Source: Dioszegia crocea
Taxonomy: Eukaryota; Basidiomycota; Tremellomycetes; Tremellales; Bulleribasidiaceae
Assembly (NCBI GenBank): GCA_001600615.1
Contig: BCKK01000007.1
Span: 898,431 to 962,430 of the forward strand
DNA length: 64,000 nucleotides
Reading direction: 5' to 3'
Position 1 is the first letter of the stretch; each line of letters begins with the position of its first letter. Shown in pieces: positions 35,101 to 46,076 of this stretch. Under the pieces are notes generated by a model that had not been told where the DNA came from, did not search any database, and saw only the letters and a program-made list of their open reading frames with translations. The translations under genes and the position numbers were made by a program.

Positions 35101-35724
35101 ATGAAGTAGATGAGATAGAAATGTGAATGGACAGTGAGCATCTCGATTTCGTCAAGTCCATGCAAACTCATCGACACGCTTCTAGACGTTCCACACCGTC
35201 GCTGAACCTGAGGAATTCTTGACCACACGACCCAAGCAAAGATCCGAATCACTTCTTGCATTTCTGTTTCTGTCCTTCGCTACACACCTACCCCCACGAG
35301 CATGATGGCCTTCCAGATGATCTAGATGTGATTTTGGGTTTTTATAAAGATAAAAGGGACAAGGGAAAATTGGCTAAACTGAACTGAAAAAAGGGGATTT
35401 GACTAAACTTTGACTGACGCTAAGAGGATCCAGAAAGGTGATACGATAAGAAGGAAAAAAGGGAAAGAGTACAACGCAAAAGAAAATCCGAAAGAGCAAA
35501 AGGGTGAAAGAAAAGAAAAAAGATGATGCCCGCCTGCTTCGCCCCGTAACGCCCGCCGATTCGACCGACACGCCCGTAAACGCCTCACGCCCGCCTCGCC
35601 ATTTTCCTCAACTGCCTGCCCTTTCCCACTTTGGTATTCCCTACGCTGTAACATCCCCCTACTCTTGTCCTTCCGCTCATACCTCCCCGCCGGATCTTAT
35701 AACGCCAGTCCAAAGTCGAGCCGC
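35101..35724. other. Convergent intergenic region with polypurine tract
   Basis: About 620 bases between two converging genes. From about 35380 to 35525 the plus strand is very rich in A and G, with several runs of five to six A. Both 3' untranslated regions should lie here. Open frames on either strand are composition artefacts as far as I can see. Confidence 0.4.
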
Positions 35725-36988
35725 TTATGCGGCGGGGGCAGCGCCGCCGGTAGGGCAGGCGGAGGAGATGTGACCGACCTGGCCACAGTTGTAGCACTGA
35801 TTGATAAGCTGGGTTCACTGCGTGAACGCAGATGTTGACTTACGGTTCGGCCCTGCTCCTGGGGGCACTCGCGGGAGATGTGACCGTTCTGGCCGCAGTT
35901 CTAAAAAGTCAATTTGAGTCCTTACACCCAGCTAAGCGGAAGCTTAACTCACGTAGCACCTCTGGCCACCAGCGGGGGCACCGCCACCGAAGCCGCCACC
36001 GAAGCCACGGCCGCCACCGCCACCACCGCCGGACGAGGGGCACTCGCGCGAGATGTGGCCAACACCACCGCAGGTCTTCGTCGTCAGCTTTTGTCCACAG
36101 AACGGAGGACATGTAAACTCACGTAGCAAGACTTGCCACCACCGCCGTTGAAGCCACCTTGGTAGCCGCCGGCCTGACCGCCGAAGCCACCGGCACCACC
36201 ACCGAAGCCAGCCTGGCCACCAGCCTCAGGGCAAGCGCGGGCCTATGGGATCAGTTTGCAGTCTCGGGAATAGACGAGAGTGAGCCAACTTACAATGTGT
36301 CCGGGCTTACCGCATCGGTAGCAGTCACCGGAACCTCCGCCTCCGGGGGCACCACCGGCGGGTCCGGTGGGGCAAGCAGAGGAGAGATGACCCTCCTGGC
36401 CGCAAGAGTAGCAAGCCTTGGGCTTGGGGGTGGGGCACTGAAACAGTTAGAACGAAAGCCCAAGAAGAGAAGGAAGGAAACGCACGTCTCGGCTCAAGTG
36501 GCCGGGCTGGCCACAACCGTAGCAGGCGGCAACACCGGGGGTGGGGCAAGCGGAGGCAACGTGGCCGGCTGTCAGAGTCAGTTTAGGGGTCCTAGTTGGG
36601 AAGCAGAGGTTAGTAGGTGCTCTGGGTGTGGTTGTGTGTGCTTTGACTAGAACAAGAAATGGACAAAGATCCAAGGGGAAGGAAAGCGTATCTGGTTCGA
36701 GATCTTTCGGTTGTGATAGGCCTTGAAGAGTTGACAAGAGGGAACGCAAAGACTTGATTGGTAATAGAATCATTGGTTGCTGCATTATAGCATACGCCCT
36801 CCTCTTCCTTCCGCTCTCCAAAATCTGACAAATCAAAAAACCCAAAAAGTCCACAACCAGCACACACAACCACCACGTCCCAGAGAAACACCCACTACCT
36901 TCCGCAACCACATCCACGTCCACCAGTCGAAAATTTCAAACTAACGCTGGCCGCAGTTGAAGCAGTTTCCTGATCGAGCGCCGAACAT
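35725..36988 (-). CDS. GIS2: CNBP/Gis2-type seven zinc-knuckle nucleic-acid-binding protein
   Basis: Small cytosolic protein that binds single-stranded nucleic acid and acts in translation and mRNA control (human CNBP, yeast Gis2, fission yeast Byr3). The ATG at 36988 starts MFGARSGNCFNCGQ. Seven CCHC knuckles (C-x2-C-x4-H-x4-C) can be read after splicing: CFNCGQPGHVASAC, CYGCGQPGHLSRDC, CYSCGQEGHLSSAC, CYRCGKPGHIARAC, CYTCGGVGHISREC, CYNCGQNGHISREC and CYNCGQVGHISSAC. Gly-rich (RGG-like) linkers lie between knuckles 4, 5 and 6. The protein ends TGGAAPAA with TAA at 35725-35727, about 190 residues. Seven knuckles equal the count in Gis2 and CNBP. The first intron is long, about 375 bases, and splits knuckle 1. 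Introns split knuckles 5 and 6 at the same place, right after Cys-Tyr. Confidence 0.93.
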
Positions 36989-37366
36989 TTTTCTAGGTTC
37001 TCTGTTGGAGTTGTTGTTGGAGTAGTTGTTGTAAGAGCGAAAGTTTGGTAGCTGGCGAATTAGTGGAGCTCTTTGTCTTAAGGTGATGAGGGCGGTGTAC
37101 ATGTAGAGAGGGTGAGAGGGTGAACTTACAGAGAAAGAGGTGTGGATAGGAAGGAAGAGGATATGGGCGGCGGGGGAGGAAACCTTGTCAGCTGAAAAAA
37201 TTCAAACGGGTGGCCACGTGTCGATGTCGCCGCGGCGATAAAAGGTGTGGCACTTGGTCACAAGCGGTTAGACATGGGGTATAGATGTGATGCATGCGTT
37301 GACTGTTTCTTGTGCTTAGTAGCGACAAAGTATGTGCATAGCAGATCTCAGAGACGAGAAATGTTC
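36989..37366. other. Intergenic region upstream of GIS2-like gene
   Basis: About 380 bases. A TTGTTG/TTGGAG-rich patch lies at about 37007-37040, likely leader sequence of the zinc-knuckle gene. The rest holds its promoter and the 3' end of the uracil phosphoribosyltransferase gene. No gene was recognised. Confidence 0.35.
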
Positions 37367-38713
37367 CTACAGGAAATATCTTAAAAGTCAGTCTGGTGTG
37401 ATGGGCAGCGCAACGGAAAGCTTACCTGTCTCCGAAATCGCCTAAGCCTGGGATGATGTACGAGTGGTCGTTCAGACCCTCATCGACCCATGCAGTGATC
37501 TACAGAGATCAGCTTGGCAAATGAACGCGACAGTCGAGGATTCGGGAGCTCACCATTCGGAGCTTGGGGAACATGTTGCAGACGTTATTGATCCCTTCTG
37601 GCGAGGCGATCTATACTGCGTCAGATGAAGGATCATGGTAATGTGCTCTGTCTATCGGAGAGTACTTACAAGGTTCAAGAACAAGATTCGGTCTTCCCGC
37701 ACACCGTGAGACATCAGAACTTCGATAGCTTTGATACATGATCCACCGGTGGCTATAGGTCAGCATCGAGCCACCAGTCCGGCGATGCAGGGTGACATAC
37801 CGAGCATGGGATCAAGGAGGAGGACATATCGCTCTGCGATATCTTCGGGGAGTTTGGCGTACTGAGGCTGTCAGCAGAGAGGCGCGTCGGATGGGTAAGG
37901 GAGACGCACGAATAGCTTGGGTTTGAAAGTTTCTTCATCCCTTTGAATAAGGATCTGGATGAGTCAGCTTGATGAGCTACAGCAAGATGACGCTCATGCT
38001 AGCGGACCTTTCCTATCCGAACTGATACATCAGCTTCGTTGGCCCTACATAGAAGACACTCCGACAGCTTACCAGACCGACAACAATCCCTTAGACCAGC
38101 TTCCATAGCCTTATTCATCAGCTCAATAACCCTTGGACTCAACCAGACTTAGTGGAACATCAGCTGACCTCTCCAGCTACGAGATATCAGCTCATGTACT
38201 TGCTCAAACAACGTCAAATTCTGAGCTCACCTCGCATAATGGACACCCCACATATTCTCCCTTGGAACGAAACACCCTCAAAGTCCATCCCGACCGGTGT
38301 TCTGACAGTCTTGGGAACAACTGGCAAGTGGTTCAGACCCTCTTCAACGAGCAGACGGATGATCCGGTCTGAAGTGCTTTCTTATCAGCTCGTAGAACCC
38401 GATAGTCCGGATTGTTTGTTCATTACGCACAAAACGAAATCTCCCCTATAGTATCAGCTCATTATTCTCCCTTAGTGCAACTGAGGAGGTGTATGCTGGC
38501 TCACCGACTGGTCTTCTCATCCCTGATGATAGTCAACAACGCTTGTAGCTGATGAGTCGGCGGGAGGATTAAAGCGTTATCGGGTAATTCGGCTTTGTTG
38601 ATGTTGCATCCTGAAGCACGTAGGGAGATGGTGTTTTTGTTGGGCGAGGGATTCATTTTGTAGCTGCTAGGACAATCTCCGAGATGCAGAGTACCGGATG
38701 ATGAAGGTAACAT
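37367..38713 (-). CDS. FUR1: Uracil phosphoribosyltransferase
   Basis: Converts uracil and PRPP to UMP in pyrimidine salvage; it is also the enzyme that makes 5-fluorouracil toxic to fungi. The ATG at 38713 starts MLPSSSGTLHLGD. The next exons give LPDNALILPPTHQLQALLTIIRDEKTSR, then VGMDFEGVSFQGRICGVSIMR, AGEAMEAGLRDCCRS, ILIQRDEETFKPKLFYAKLP and the PRPP loop YVLLLDPMLATGGSCIKA. The uracil-binding end is [28 protein letters not shown]; an intron splits GD(R)YFL and the TAG is at 37367-37369. About eight short introns. Length near 230 residues, normal for the fungal enzyme. All motifs needed for activity are present. An upstream in-frame TTG at 38737 is not used as start. Confidence 0.95.
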
Positions 38714-38938
38714 AGAGGAATTTTTAATATTGAGCAAGGTGTAAGGAATGTGGAGCCAGGAGCCATTGATAAGGCGGCCTCTGCCGCCTGCCGCCGCTCA
38801 CAATCAGCTGCTTTGACGTAAGTGCGCTCTGGTCTGTCTCTTCGCCTCAACACGCAGCTTTTGAATAGCTATAATATACCATGCACATTGGAGTCTATTA
38901 CTTCACTGAGTCAGAATGTATAGTCATGGTGTGTGTGT

Positions 38939-40333
38939 CTAGAATGGAAGAAAGTCCGATTCCCTGTGGTAATCCGCCAAAGACACAAATTCGACCTTCC
39001 CCATCACGCTTAACAAGTGCTGTAACATCTCGTTTGCCCTTTCCGATCCACCCAGTTGCAGCTCCTCGATCGTCCCCTCCGCCGCCTTCGCCATCAATTC
39101 GTATATATCAGCCTGCAGTAATTTGGCAAACGTATCATCCTGCTCCTCGCCCTCCGCCACCCACTCCTCGCCATCATCATCACTGCCAGCCTCGCCACCG
39201 CCACCGCCCAGCCCTATGATCCTCTTCCGCGTCTCTAAGGATAAGAATTCCGTCAAGAAAAAGATTAGGTGGGTCGCAATGGGTTTGTGGTGACTTGGGG
39301 GTATCTGAAGAGGCCGGACACGCTGGAGAGATTGAAGGGGTGCATCGTGTGGTCCGCCCGTGCGTGTGTCGGATACGGCCGGACCCATGAAGACAAGATC
39401 AAGTTGTTTGATCCCGGGTGGTAAGGCTGACGGAATCCGGGTATCAAGATGCTCCCAGTTCATCAGATGGATGGTGACCTTTTCCGCCCGAGAGCAGACA
39501 GGGGTGTCGAGTGGGAATGGATGGTCCACATAGTCGTTGTGAAAGCCCTGGAGGTGAATGAGACGGATGTGCTTGGGTCGCAGGTTGGAGAGGAAGGGGT
39601 AGGTGGATTGAGCGTAATAGTCGACCTGCTGTATAGTGAGGGTGTGGAAGAGGGGGAACATGGAGGTGGAGTCCACAGAGTCGAACTCTTTAGGAGCATC
39701 TGTTGTGTAGATTAAATGGCGGACGTTACGAAGGAGCTCAAGTTTGAGTTTCGAAGGGAGGAAGGGGGTATATTTCGGAGGACGGCGACTGATCCAGAGG
39801 AGTGGTGCGTTCATTTTTTCGAGTTTGGTCCGCAGCTCAACGTTGGACGTATCGTATTCTTCCGGCTTCTTAAGCCCGGCAAGTAAGGTCCGCTTTGACG
39901 AAGCGATGAGGATGTGCTTGGGAGCTTCGGGGCTCATCTCGCGCTCATTATACCACCGATAATACCGCCTCTTCCCCACCAATACGCCATCCCTCGAAGA
40001 ATAAAGCTCCTTGCCGGCAACGTGGAAGAAGATTTGGCTGACGCGACAGCACCGAACGAGGTCATCGCGGGGTAAGAGGGAGAGGATGAGCGGGAGGATA
40101 TCGTATGTGATTATTGACACACGAGGAGGTCGACGGAGTACCCGGGTAGATATAAGGGGTAGGACGGTCGTGCGTATGTGGAGGGCGATGATGTGGATGG
40201 GGTAGAGGATGAGGGTATCGAATGCCGCTTGGACCCAATCGAAATATCCGAAGAATGTTCGAATAAGGTAAAGTTTGAATAGAGCGCCTAGAACCAGATA
40301 GAGGCCTCGGAAGACCGATTCGAGACTGTACAT
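38939..40333 (-). CDS. F-box-like protein with hydrophobic N-terminus
   Basis: A single uninterrupted frame of 464 codons, unusual among these intron-rich neighbours. The ATG at 40333 starts MYSLESVFRGLYLVLGALFKLYLIRTFFGYF, and a second hydrophobic stretch (ALHIRTTVLPLI) follows, so one or two membrane segments are possible within the first 65 residues. Then comes an F-box-like segment, ITYDILPLILSLLPRDDLVRCCRVSQIFFHVAGKEL, near residues 75-110. The remaining 350 residues contain Leu-rich stretches reminiscent of irregular leucine-rich repeats and an acidic Gly-rich loop near residue 380. F-box proteins pair with Skp1 and cullin in ubiquitin ligases; that role is inferred. The protein ends SDFLPF. 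Members of this type vary fast between species, so no orthologue is named. Confidence 0.72.
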   Translation of the reverse strand: MYSLESVFRGLYLVLGALFKLYLIRTFFGYFDWVQAAFDTLILYPIHIIALHIRTTVLPLISTRVLRRPPRVSIITYDILPLILSLLPRDDLVRCCRVSQIFFHVAGKELYSSRDGVLVGKRRYYRWYNEREMSPEAPKHILIASSKRTLLAGLKKPEEYDTSNVELRTKLEKMNAPLLWISRRPPKYTPFLPSKLKLELLRNVRHLIYTTDAPKEFDSVDSTSMFPLFHTLTIQQVDYYAQSTYPFLSNLRPKHIRLIHLQGFHNDYVDHPFPLDTPVCSRAEKVTIHLMNWEHLDTRIPSALPPGIKQLDLVFMGPAVSDTRTGGPHDAPLQSLQRVRPLQIPPSHHKPIATHLIFFLTEFLSLETRKRIIGLGGGGGEAGSDDDGEEWVAEGEEQDDTFAKLLQADIYELMAKAAEGTIEELQLGGSERANEMLQHLLSVMGKVEFVSLADYHRESDFLPF

Positions 40334-40747
40334 CGCTTGGCCGCTGATCGTTGATATATCTGAGGTGTATATGGAGGTGGCAGGGTCTGAAGGTAATTGA
40401 TTGGAAGCGTGAAGGCTGTCCGACTAGCTCCGCCCCGCCACGTGCCACGCGACTTCTGAAACGAATCTAAATTACCCAAAGCGGCAACCCCGCTGCCCCA
40501 CCCCACCTCCCCCCCCCACTTCGGCCTCGTCCGATGAGCACGTGAGGTGAGTCGATGACTTTCATCTATTCTTTGTCATCTTCACATTTGTACATCTCAC
40601 AGCGATTTGGGACGGTAGCTACCGGCCATATCATGTGTATAGATCCTGTGCATAGGTACAAAAGATCACATCGGGAATCATTATAATCGCGGAATCGGCA
40701 CCGCATAATCAATCTATATCCGCATATCGTCGCGTCGTTGAGCCATA
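40334..40747. other. Divergent promoter region with C9 run
   Basis: About 410 bases between the F-box-like gene and the MFS transporter, read in opposite directions. It holds an uninterrupted run of nine C at 40509-40517 inside a CCCCACC-rich patch. The rest is unremarkable promoter sequence. Confidence 0.4.
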
Positions 40748-43481
40748 ATGGGCGAACCCTTCAATGCCGCTCGAGCTTTTGAGCCCGATCCGATACCTTC
40801 AGATGTCCCAGCTACAGCGGCTATACGCGGAGATGTTGAGAGAGGGTATTCAAAGGGCGAGGGATCGCCTACAGAGGCTGATTCAGGACTGGGGCGAGAT
40901 GGGGACAACGGGGTGGAATCGGAAGGGAAATTAAAGGAGAAAGGCGCTAGACATGGGAAGGGATTGACAGAGGGAGATGCCGGTGAGTGTTCATCAACAC
41001 AGCTAGGGCGGCTTATTGATGTTTACAGATATGGAGGATATACCTCATAATAGGATGATCCTAGTTATGCCTTCGTAAGTTGCAGCTAGTCTTCGTTTTG
41101 CTGTGCTGTCGACTGAACATTCAGGATTGGGCTTGTGTTGTTTCTTGCTGCTTTAGATCAAACTGTATGTCCACCCTTAAGCTGGTTCATCTCCCGCGCG
41201 GCCGATCTTCGCGCCCAGACGCGAAACGCCTTGCCCGGTTTTCAACCTGGCTCATCAGCTGATGAGTCCAGATCGTTGCCACGGCTCTACCGACTATAGC
41301 CGAAGAGCTAAATACTACGCCATCAGAATATCAGTGGATTGGGACGGTAAGCTTTAAGCCTCCAGTACGGTGAATCTCCAGCTCATAGTCCAGTCATACC
41401 TTCTTGCGGCGCTATTGCAAGGCCCTATGAACGGTCGTGTATCCGATATCGTCGGCCGCAAACCGATGCTTTACGGCGCTGTGATCATTTTCTTCATCTC
41501 GTCAGCTCTGTGCGGGGCGGCCAAGACCAGTTCCTGGTGAGTTCTTTAGGATTCGAGGTCAGGGAACGAGCTGATTACTGGCAGGCTGATTATTGCGCGT
41601 GCATTTCAGGGACTAGGAGGTGGGGCGATCATTGGATTAACGTGAGTGGTCCTGGTCGCTTGGGTCAAATATGAAGTTCCTGCTGACAGTTCTAACAGAA
41701 GTATCGTAACATGTGAGTGTGCCATCGACTAATGAGGAAGAGACTGCTGACACTTCTAGCGGATATCACCCCAATGGCCAAACGTGGCTGGTATCAGGGC
41801 TTGCTGGGACTTGCGTGGAGTGTCGCCTCGGTACTCGGGCCAATCTTAGGTGGGATCTTGACCCAAAAGGCCAGCTGGCGATGGTGTTTCTGTAAGTCAT
41901 ACTGGTCGAGGGACAAGCTGACGAACAGATATCAATCTGCCCACATGCGGAATAGCGCTCGTATGCCTATTCTTCAACCTCAATCTGAATCAGACCAAGA
42001 ACTATACATTCCGTCAATTCAGGCAAACGTTTGATTTCTTGGGATTGTAAGTTCTTTCCCCGGTGCAGTGTCCAATTAAAGGTCCGATCTGACGGTGCAG
42101 GGCTATGGTCATGACAGGCGGAGCGTTGCTGGTCGTCGGATTCGCCTTTGCGGCAGATCACGGTTTCAGTGAACCGTCATCATATGGCTGTATAGCTGCT
42201 GGATGCGGTGTCATGGCGCTGGCCATTGTCAATTGCCTATACACCAAGCGCAATGCGATTATCCCAGCCGTGAGTTACAATCTCCATCCGCTGAGGGCAC
42301 GGATGAACAGAAGGAGAGTGCCCCAGCTCACAGACTACAGCGAATGTTCTCCAACCGCACTACCCTCTTCTTCCTCATTGGCTCTCTCCTCCAAGCGACA
42401 GCATTCATCCCCATCAACTTTATCCTCCCACAGCTATTTCAAGGTGTGACAGGCGCAGACTCTCTTACTTCAGGCTTGATGCTGCTCCCCTTCGCATTCA
42501 GCGTCTCAATCTGCACCACTATCGGTAGATTAATCCGTGTCCCCACCTCACTGAAGTCATTGCTGATCCTCTCCAGGTGGCTACATCAACTCCAAATTCC
42601 ACATCGTCCGACCTGTTGCTTGGTTCGGATACGCCTTTGGCGGATTGGGCTACGCACTCTTTTACGCCTTCTTCACCTACCCTCTTCCCCTCGCGAGGCA
42701 GGAAGGATTACAAATCATTACGGGCGTCGGTATCGGATGTTCCATCATCGTACCCCTCATTGTCCTTCAGTCAGCTATGCCACTTAAGGAAATGGCAGCT
42801 ACGACGGGAGCATGGAGTGTGACGCGAAATATCGGTGGTTCAGTCGGTGAGTCCCAGCCTCTTCCTTGCAAATGTCTCGTGCGCAAGAACATCAGCTGAA
42901 GCCTGTCCTAGGTCTAGCGGTATTCACAGCGATACTCAACACTGGAATCAGAACTCGATTTGCGCAAATACCGGGTTATGGCACAGAGTTCTTCTTGCCA
43001 CAATCAGTTGAGGGTTATGCACAATTGCATAATCTGCCGGAAGGACCTACCAAAGATGCAGTCTTGACTGCTTTCGCAGATTCCTTACGGGTGAGTCTCT
43101 GTGCTGTTCCCCACAATCTCTCACTTATCGACCTCCGAGCTGATGTTTTAGACCTGCTGGATTGCTGCAGCCGCCATGATGTTTGCCGCCCTCCTCATCA
43201 CCTTACCGACAAGATCATATTCTACAAATCGAACAGGAGGGAAGACTGCACCAATAGAGTCGGGCCAAGAGAGCGCGGGTGGAGATGGGGATTTTGGAGA
43301 GAAGACAGAGGGGGGATGGAGGGATGAGCAGACGCCTATCGGTGCTCAGGATACAGCGGGAAGGCATGCTGTGGATGGGGTGGAGGTAATTTATGATCGG
43401 GTGGAGGAAGGTGCGTCGTTAGGGTCAGAACGAGAGAGATTGGATAGGCCTGTAAGAGTAGGTAATATTGGTAAAGCTTGA
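40748..43481 (+). CDS. MFS multidrug-type exporter (DHA2-like)
   Basis: A proton-coupled major facilitator superfamily antiporter of the plasma or vacuolar membrane. The ATG at 40748 opens a charged cytosolic N-terminus of about 90 residues. Helix 1 is IGLVLFLAALDQT|IVATALPTI, whose LDxTIV-type motif marks drug:H+ antiporters. The loop 2-3 motif is GRVSDIVGRKPMLYGAV (GxLaDrxGrkxxl). LIIARAFQGLGGGAIIGL follows, then WSVASVLGPILGGIL, the antiporter motif C region, and KASWRWCFYINLP, typical of the 14-helix DHA2 family. Later helices include FFLIGSLLQATAFIPINFILPQLFQ, IITGVGIGCSIIVPLIVLQSAM and TCWIAAAAMMFAALLITLP. A hydrophilic C-terminal tail of about 85 residues ends VGNIGKA with TGA at 43479-43481. 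More than ten introns. The substrate is not predictable. Confidence 0.9.
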
Positions 43482-44134
43482 TGTAATGGGACTATCAGGG
43501 ACCTTGACCTTGGGAGTATCTGGTGATTGATCCGAGGCGTCCAAACTTCAAAGTGACGCGTGATGTCTGATTAGCTTTAGGCCAGCTCCACTGACTCTGG
43601 GCGCGATGTCTCTTGTTTTGCTCTAATTGGACATTAACGGTCGATAGACTTAGGTACCGGACCTGACGTACTGAGCTGTAACTCTACATGCTATTATACC
43701 TGCCATTCAAGTTAGTTACATTCAAGCTGCTGCTGCCCCACACCACACCAAGGAGTCCCACAGCGTTACAAACCCTCTTACGTACAAGCGTGACGAATGA
43801 TATCATCCTGCCGTAATGACGCCTCCACTACCGGAGACGGCGATACTCCAATTTTTTTCATTAAGGCGGTATGCTACTGATTGATTTGGGTAAGATCTAG
43901 GTTCCCATATATAGAAGCAGATGCATGTGTAGAGCAAGTGTGAAAAAAGGAAGCTGCTGGTTCACTTCGATACATTTACTCTTCGACAAAAAATCAGCTC
44001 TGAAACAACACAGGTCTCACGGTTGATCCTGACTGATCTCGATTCTCGACATCTATCGAACGGCCGATCCGATTATTCCTTGATTACTACATCCTTCATC
44101 TGACCTCCAAGCGACCCTCGGGCACACGAACAAG
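43482..44134. other. Intergenic region upstream of second aquaporin
   Basis: About 650 bases, somewhat richer in A and T than its surroundings, with a T7 run near 43852. It holds the MFS gene 3' end and the promoter of the second aquaporin. No gene was recognised. Confidence 0.35.
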
Positions 44135-45396
44135 ATGTTGCACACCAAGAAATGGTTCCATTTCGATAACCACACGAAGCGAGAGGGGTTCTTTGGGGAT
44201 CTGAAGAATGACTTGATCGCGATGATGGGAGAGTTTGTGGGAACTGTATGTCTCTGTGGCAATTGTACGACAGGTGGATGTGGCTGATCTTGGACAGGTG
44301 CTGTTCTTGCTATTCGCGCTAGGTGTACATCTTTCACTGGCTTCTGGATGGACAGTAACTGACCTCGCCAGGCTGTCCAGAGTGTGTCCACCAACTTGCT
44401 CGTCACGGGAGATACAACCATTGGGGGCGATATCTCCTCGCCTACAGGTGACCAAGCGACACGTTTGATCGTATGTTGCCGCCCTCCCCAATCTAGACAG
44501 ACCTTCCCTTGGCTAATCATCTCCAGGGCTACTTCTACATGTCGGCAGCATTCGGTCTATCCCTATTCGCAATGGCCAGTATCTTCTACCGATTCACCGG
44601 ATCCATCTTCAACCCTTCCGTCGGTCTCGCCTTGGTGCTTTGCGGTGTCATCAAGCCTTTACGATTTATCCGTAAGCGGCTTGTCCTGATGTAACGTACG
44701 TTCGCTGATGAGATAGTGGTCTCCATCTCTCAGATGGTCGGCGGGATAGTCGCAGCTGCGATTCTGGACGGTCTGACACCTGGCCCATTAGCCGTCGGTG
44801 TGGGTCTCGGTCAAGGAACTTCCATCGCCCAGGGATTATTCATTGAAATGTTCACAACGGCAGCTCTGACAATGAGCGTCCTGATGTTGGCTGCTGGTAA
44901 GTTCTGCCCCTGGCTCCTTCAAAGTTCTCCGCTGATCCTACTCAGAAAAGCACCTATTCACACCGCAAGCCCCACTCGGGTTCGGATTGACCCTTTGGGT
45001 AGTCATGCTGTGGTCGATCCAGTACACGGGTGGTGCAGTCAAGTAAGTCTTTCGATCTGTCCTCAGCCTGGAATCTCGAGCTGAACATGATAAAGCACCG
45101 CACGAGCATTCGGCCCAGCCTGCATTACCGGTTTCAGCAACTATCACTGGATCTACTGTGAGTCCTGTCCTTGGCTTCTGCCCTAGTAGCTTTGCTGACT
45201 TCGTAGGGCTCGGACCCACTCTTGGAGGTTGTCTAGCTGCCCTGTTCTACGTCCTGTTAAAGCACCTACACTACTGGCGCGTCAACCCTCTCCAGGACTC
45301 GACTGATGTCCGTAAGTCACACATCTCAAGTCATATCTGTTTTGGAAAGGATTCATATCTGACATATCAGGTCAATCAGCCATGGACCATGTCTAG
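44135..45396 (+). CDS. Aquaporin (MIP family), tandem copy 1
   Basis: Six-helix water or small-solute channel. The ATG at 44135 starts MLHTKKWFHFDNHTKREG with a short N-terminus of about 30 residues. Blocks in order: DLKNDLIAMMGEFVGT|VLFLLFALG; VQSVSTNLLVTGD, an extracellular loop; GYFYMSAAFGLSLFAMASIFYRFTGSIFNPSVGLALVLCGVIKP, with NPS as first motif; QMVGGIVAAAILDGL; GLFIEMFTTAALTMSVLML; QYTGGAVN|TARAFGPA, where an intron splits the Asn codon and the second motif reads NTA; NYHWIYW; and LGPTLGGCLAALFYVLLKHLHYW. The last exon ends QSAMDHV with TAG at 45394-45396. Eight to ten introns. About 300 residues. It is a close paralogue of the next gene, with the same splice sites, so the pair arose by tandem duplication. 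The Arg after NTA that forms the selectivity filter is kept. Confidence 0.92.
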
Positions 45397-46076
45397 TCAG
45401 CTGGACACCGAATTTCAATTGATGTATCGACTGCAATCATGCTCGCGTTGTTTGTCGTCACGAATGAGCTGGCGGAGTAGCCATAGATTTTCTTAATACC
45501 ATAATAACACATTTGCTCTTTAATATGTAGCCACACCCATCCCTTAGCATGTACATTGATGTCTGATCTGTTAGCGCAAGGATAAGATTGAGCGTAAGGA
45601 TAACAGTATGAGGAGCAGACGATCGAGGAGGTCAGGCTATCGATCATCCTTACGGATATACCCGATCGGTCAAATTTTCCAGGCACCGGATGCATACCTC
45701 ACGACTGAACTCGTCATTTCGCCCGCCTCAGTTCGAAACTCCTCAATCAAAGATCGCACACCACCTGCAATCTCATTCAGCTTTCACCCGCAGATTATCA
45801 CCATGCAATCCAGCGCGCCCCGCTACCACACAGCAGATCTCAGATCTGAAGTCGACAAATTGACATCAGCTCGCCCGGCCGGCGATCACCAAACCTTGAG
45901 CGCACTAACACATGCCAATGACGCATCCATTCAGCGGGGCCCATGTCTCAGAATTTTAGCAGGGAGCTGCAGGGAGGAATAACAAAATTGCAAGAGAGTA
46001 AAAGTCTGTACTTTTCACCTTCTGCTCTCGTTGGCTTGGTTTCTTCTGCTGGTCAATCTGACAACATTCACTCGAG
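45397..46076. other. Intergenic region between the tandem aquaporins
   Basis: About 680 bases. A frame of 124 codons is open on the plus strand at 45608-45982, but it lacks any recognisable motif and occupies the place of the downstream promoter, so it is not called. Nothing else was recognised. Confidence 0.35.

Noticed and set aside
36159..36650. Plus-strand frame of 163 codons opposite the zinc-knuckle gene
   Set aside because: Antisense shadow of Gly-rich exons; it spans introns of the real gene.
45608..45982. Plus-strand frame of 124 codons between the tandem aquaporins
   Set aside because: No recognisable content; sits where the downstream aquaporin promoter should be.
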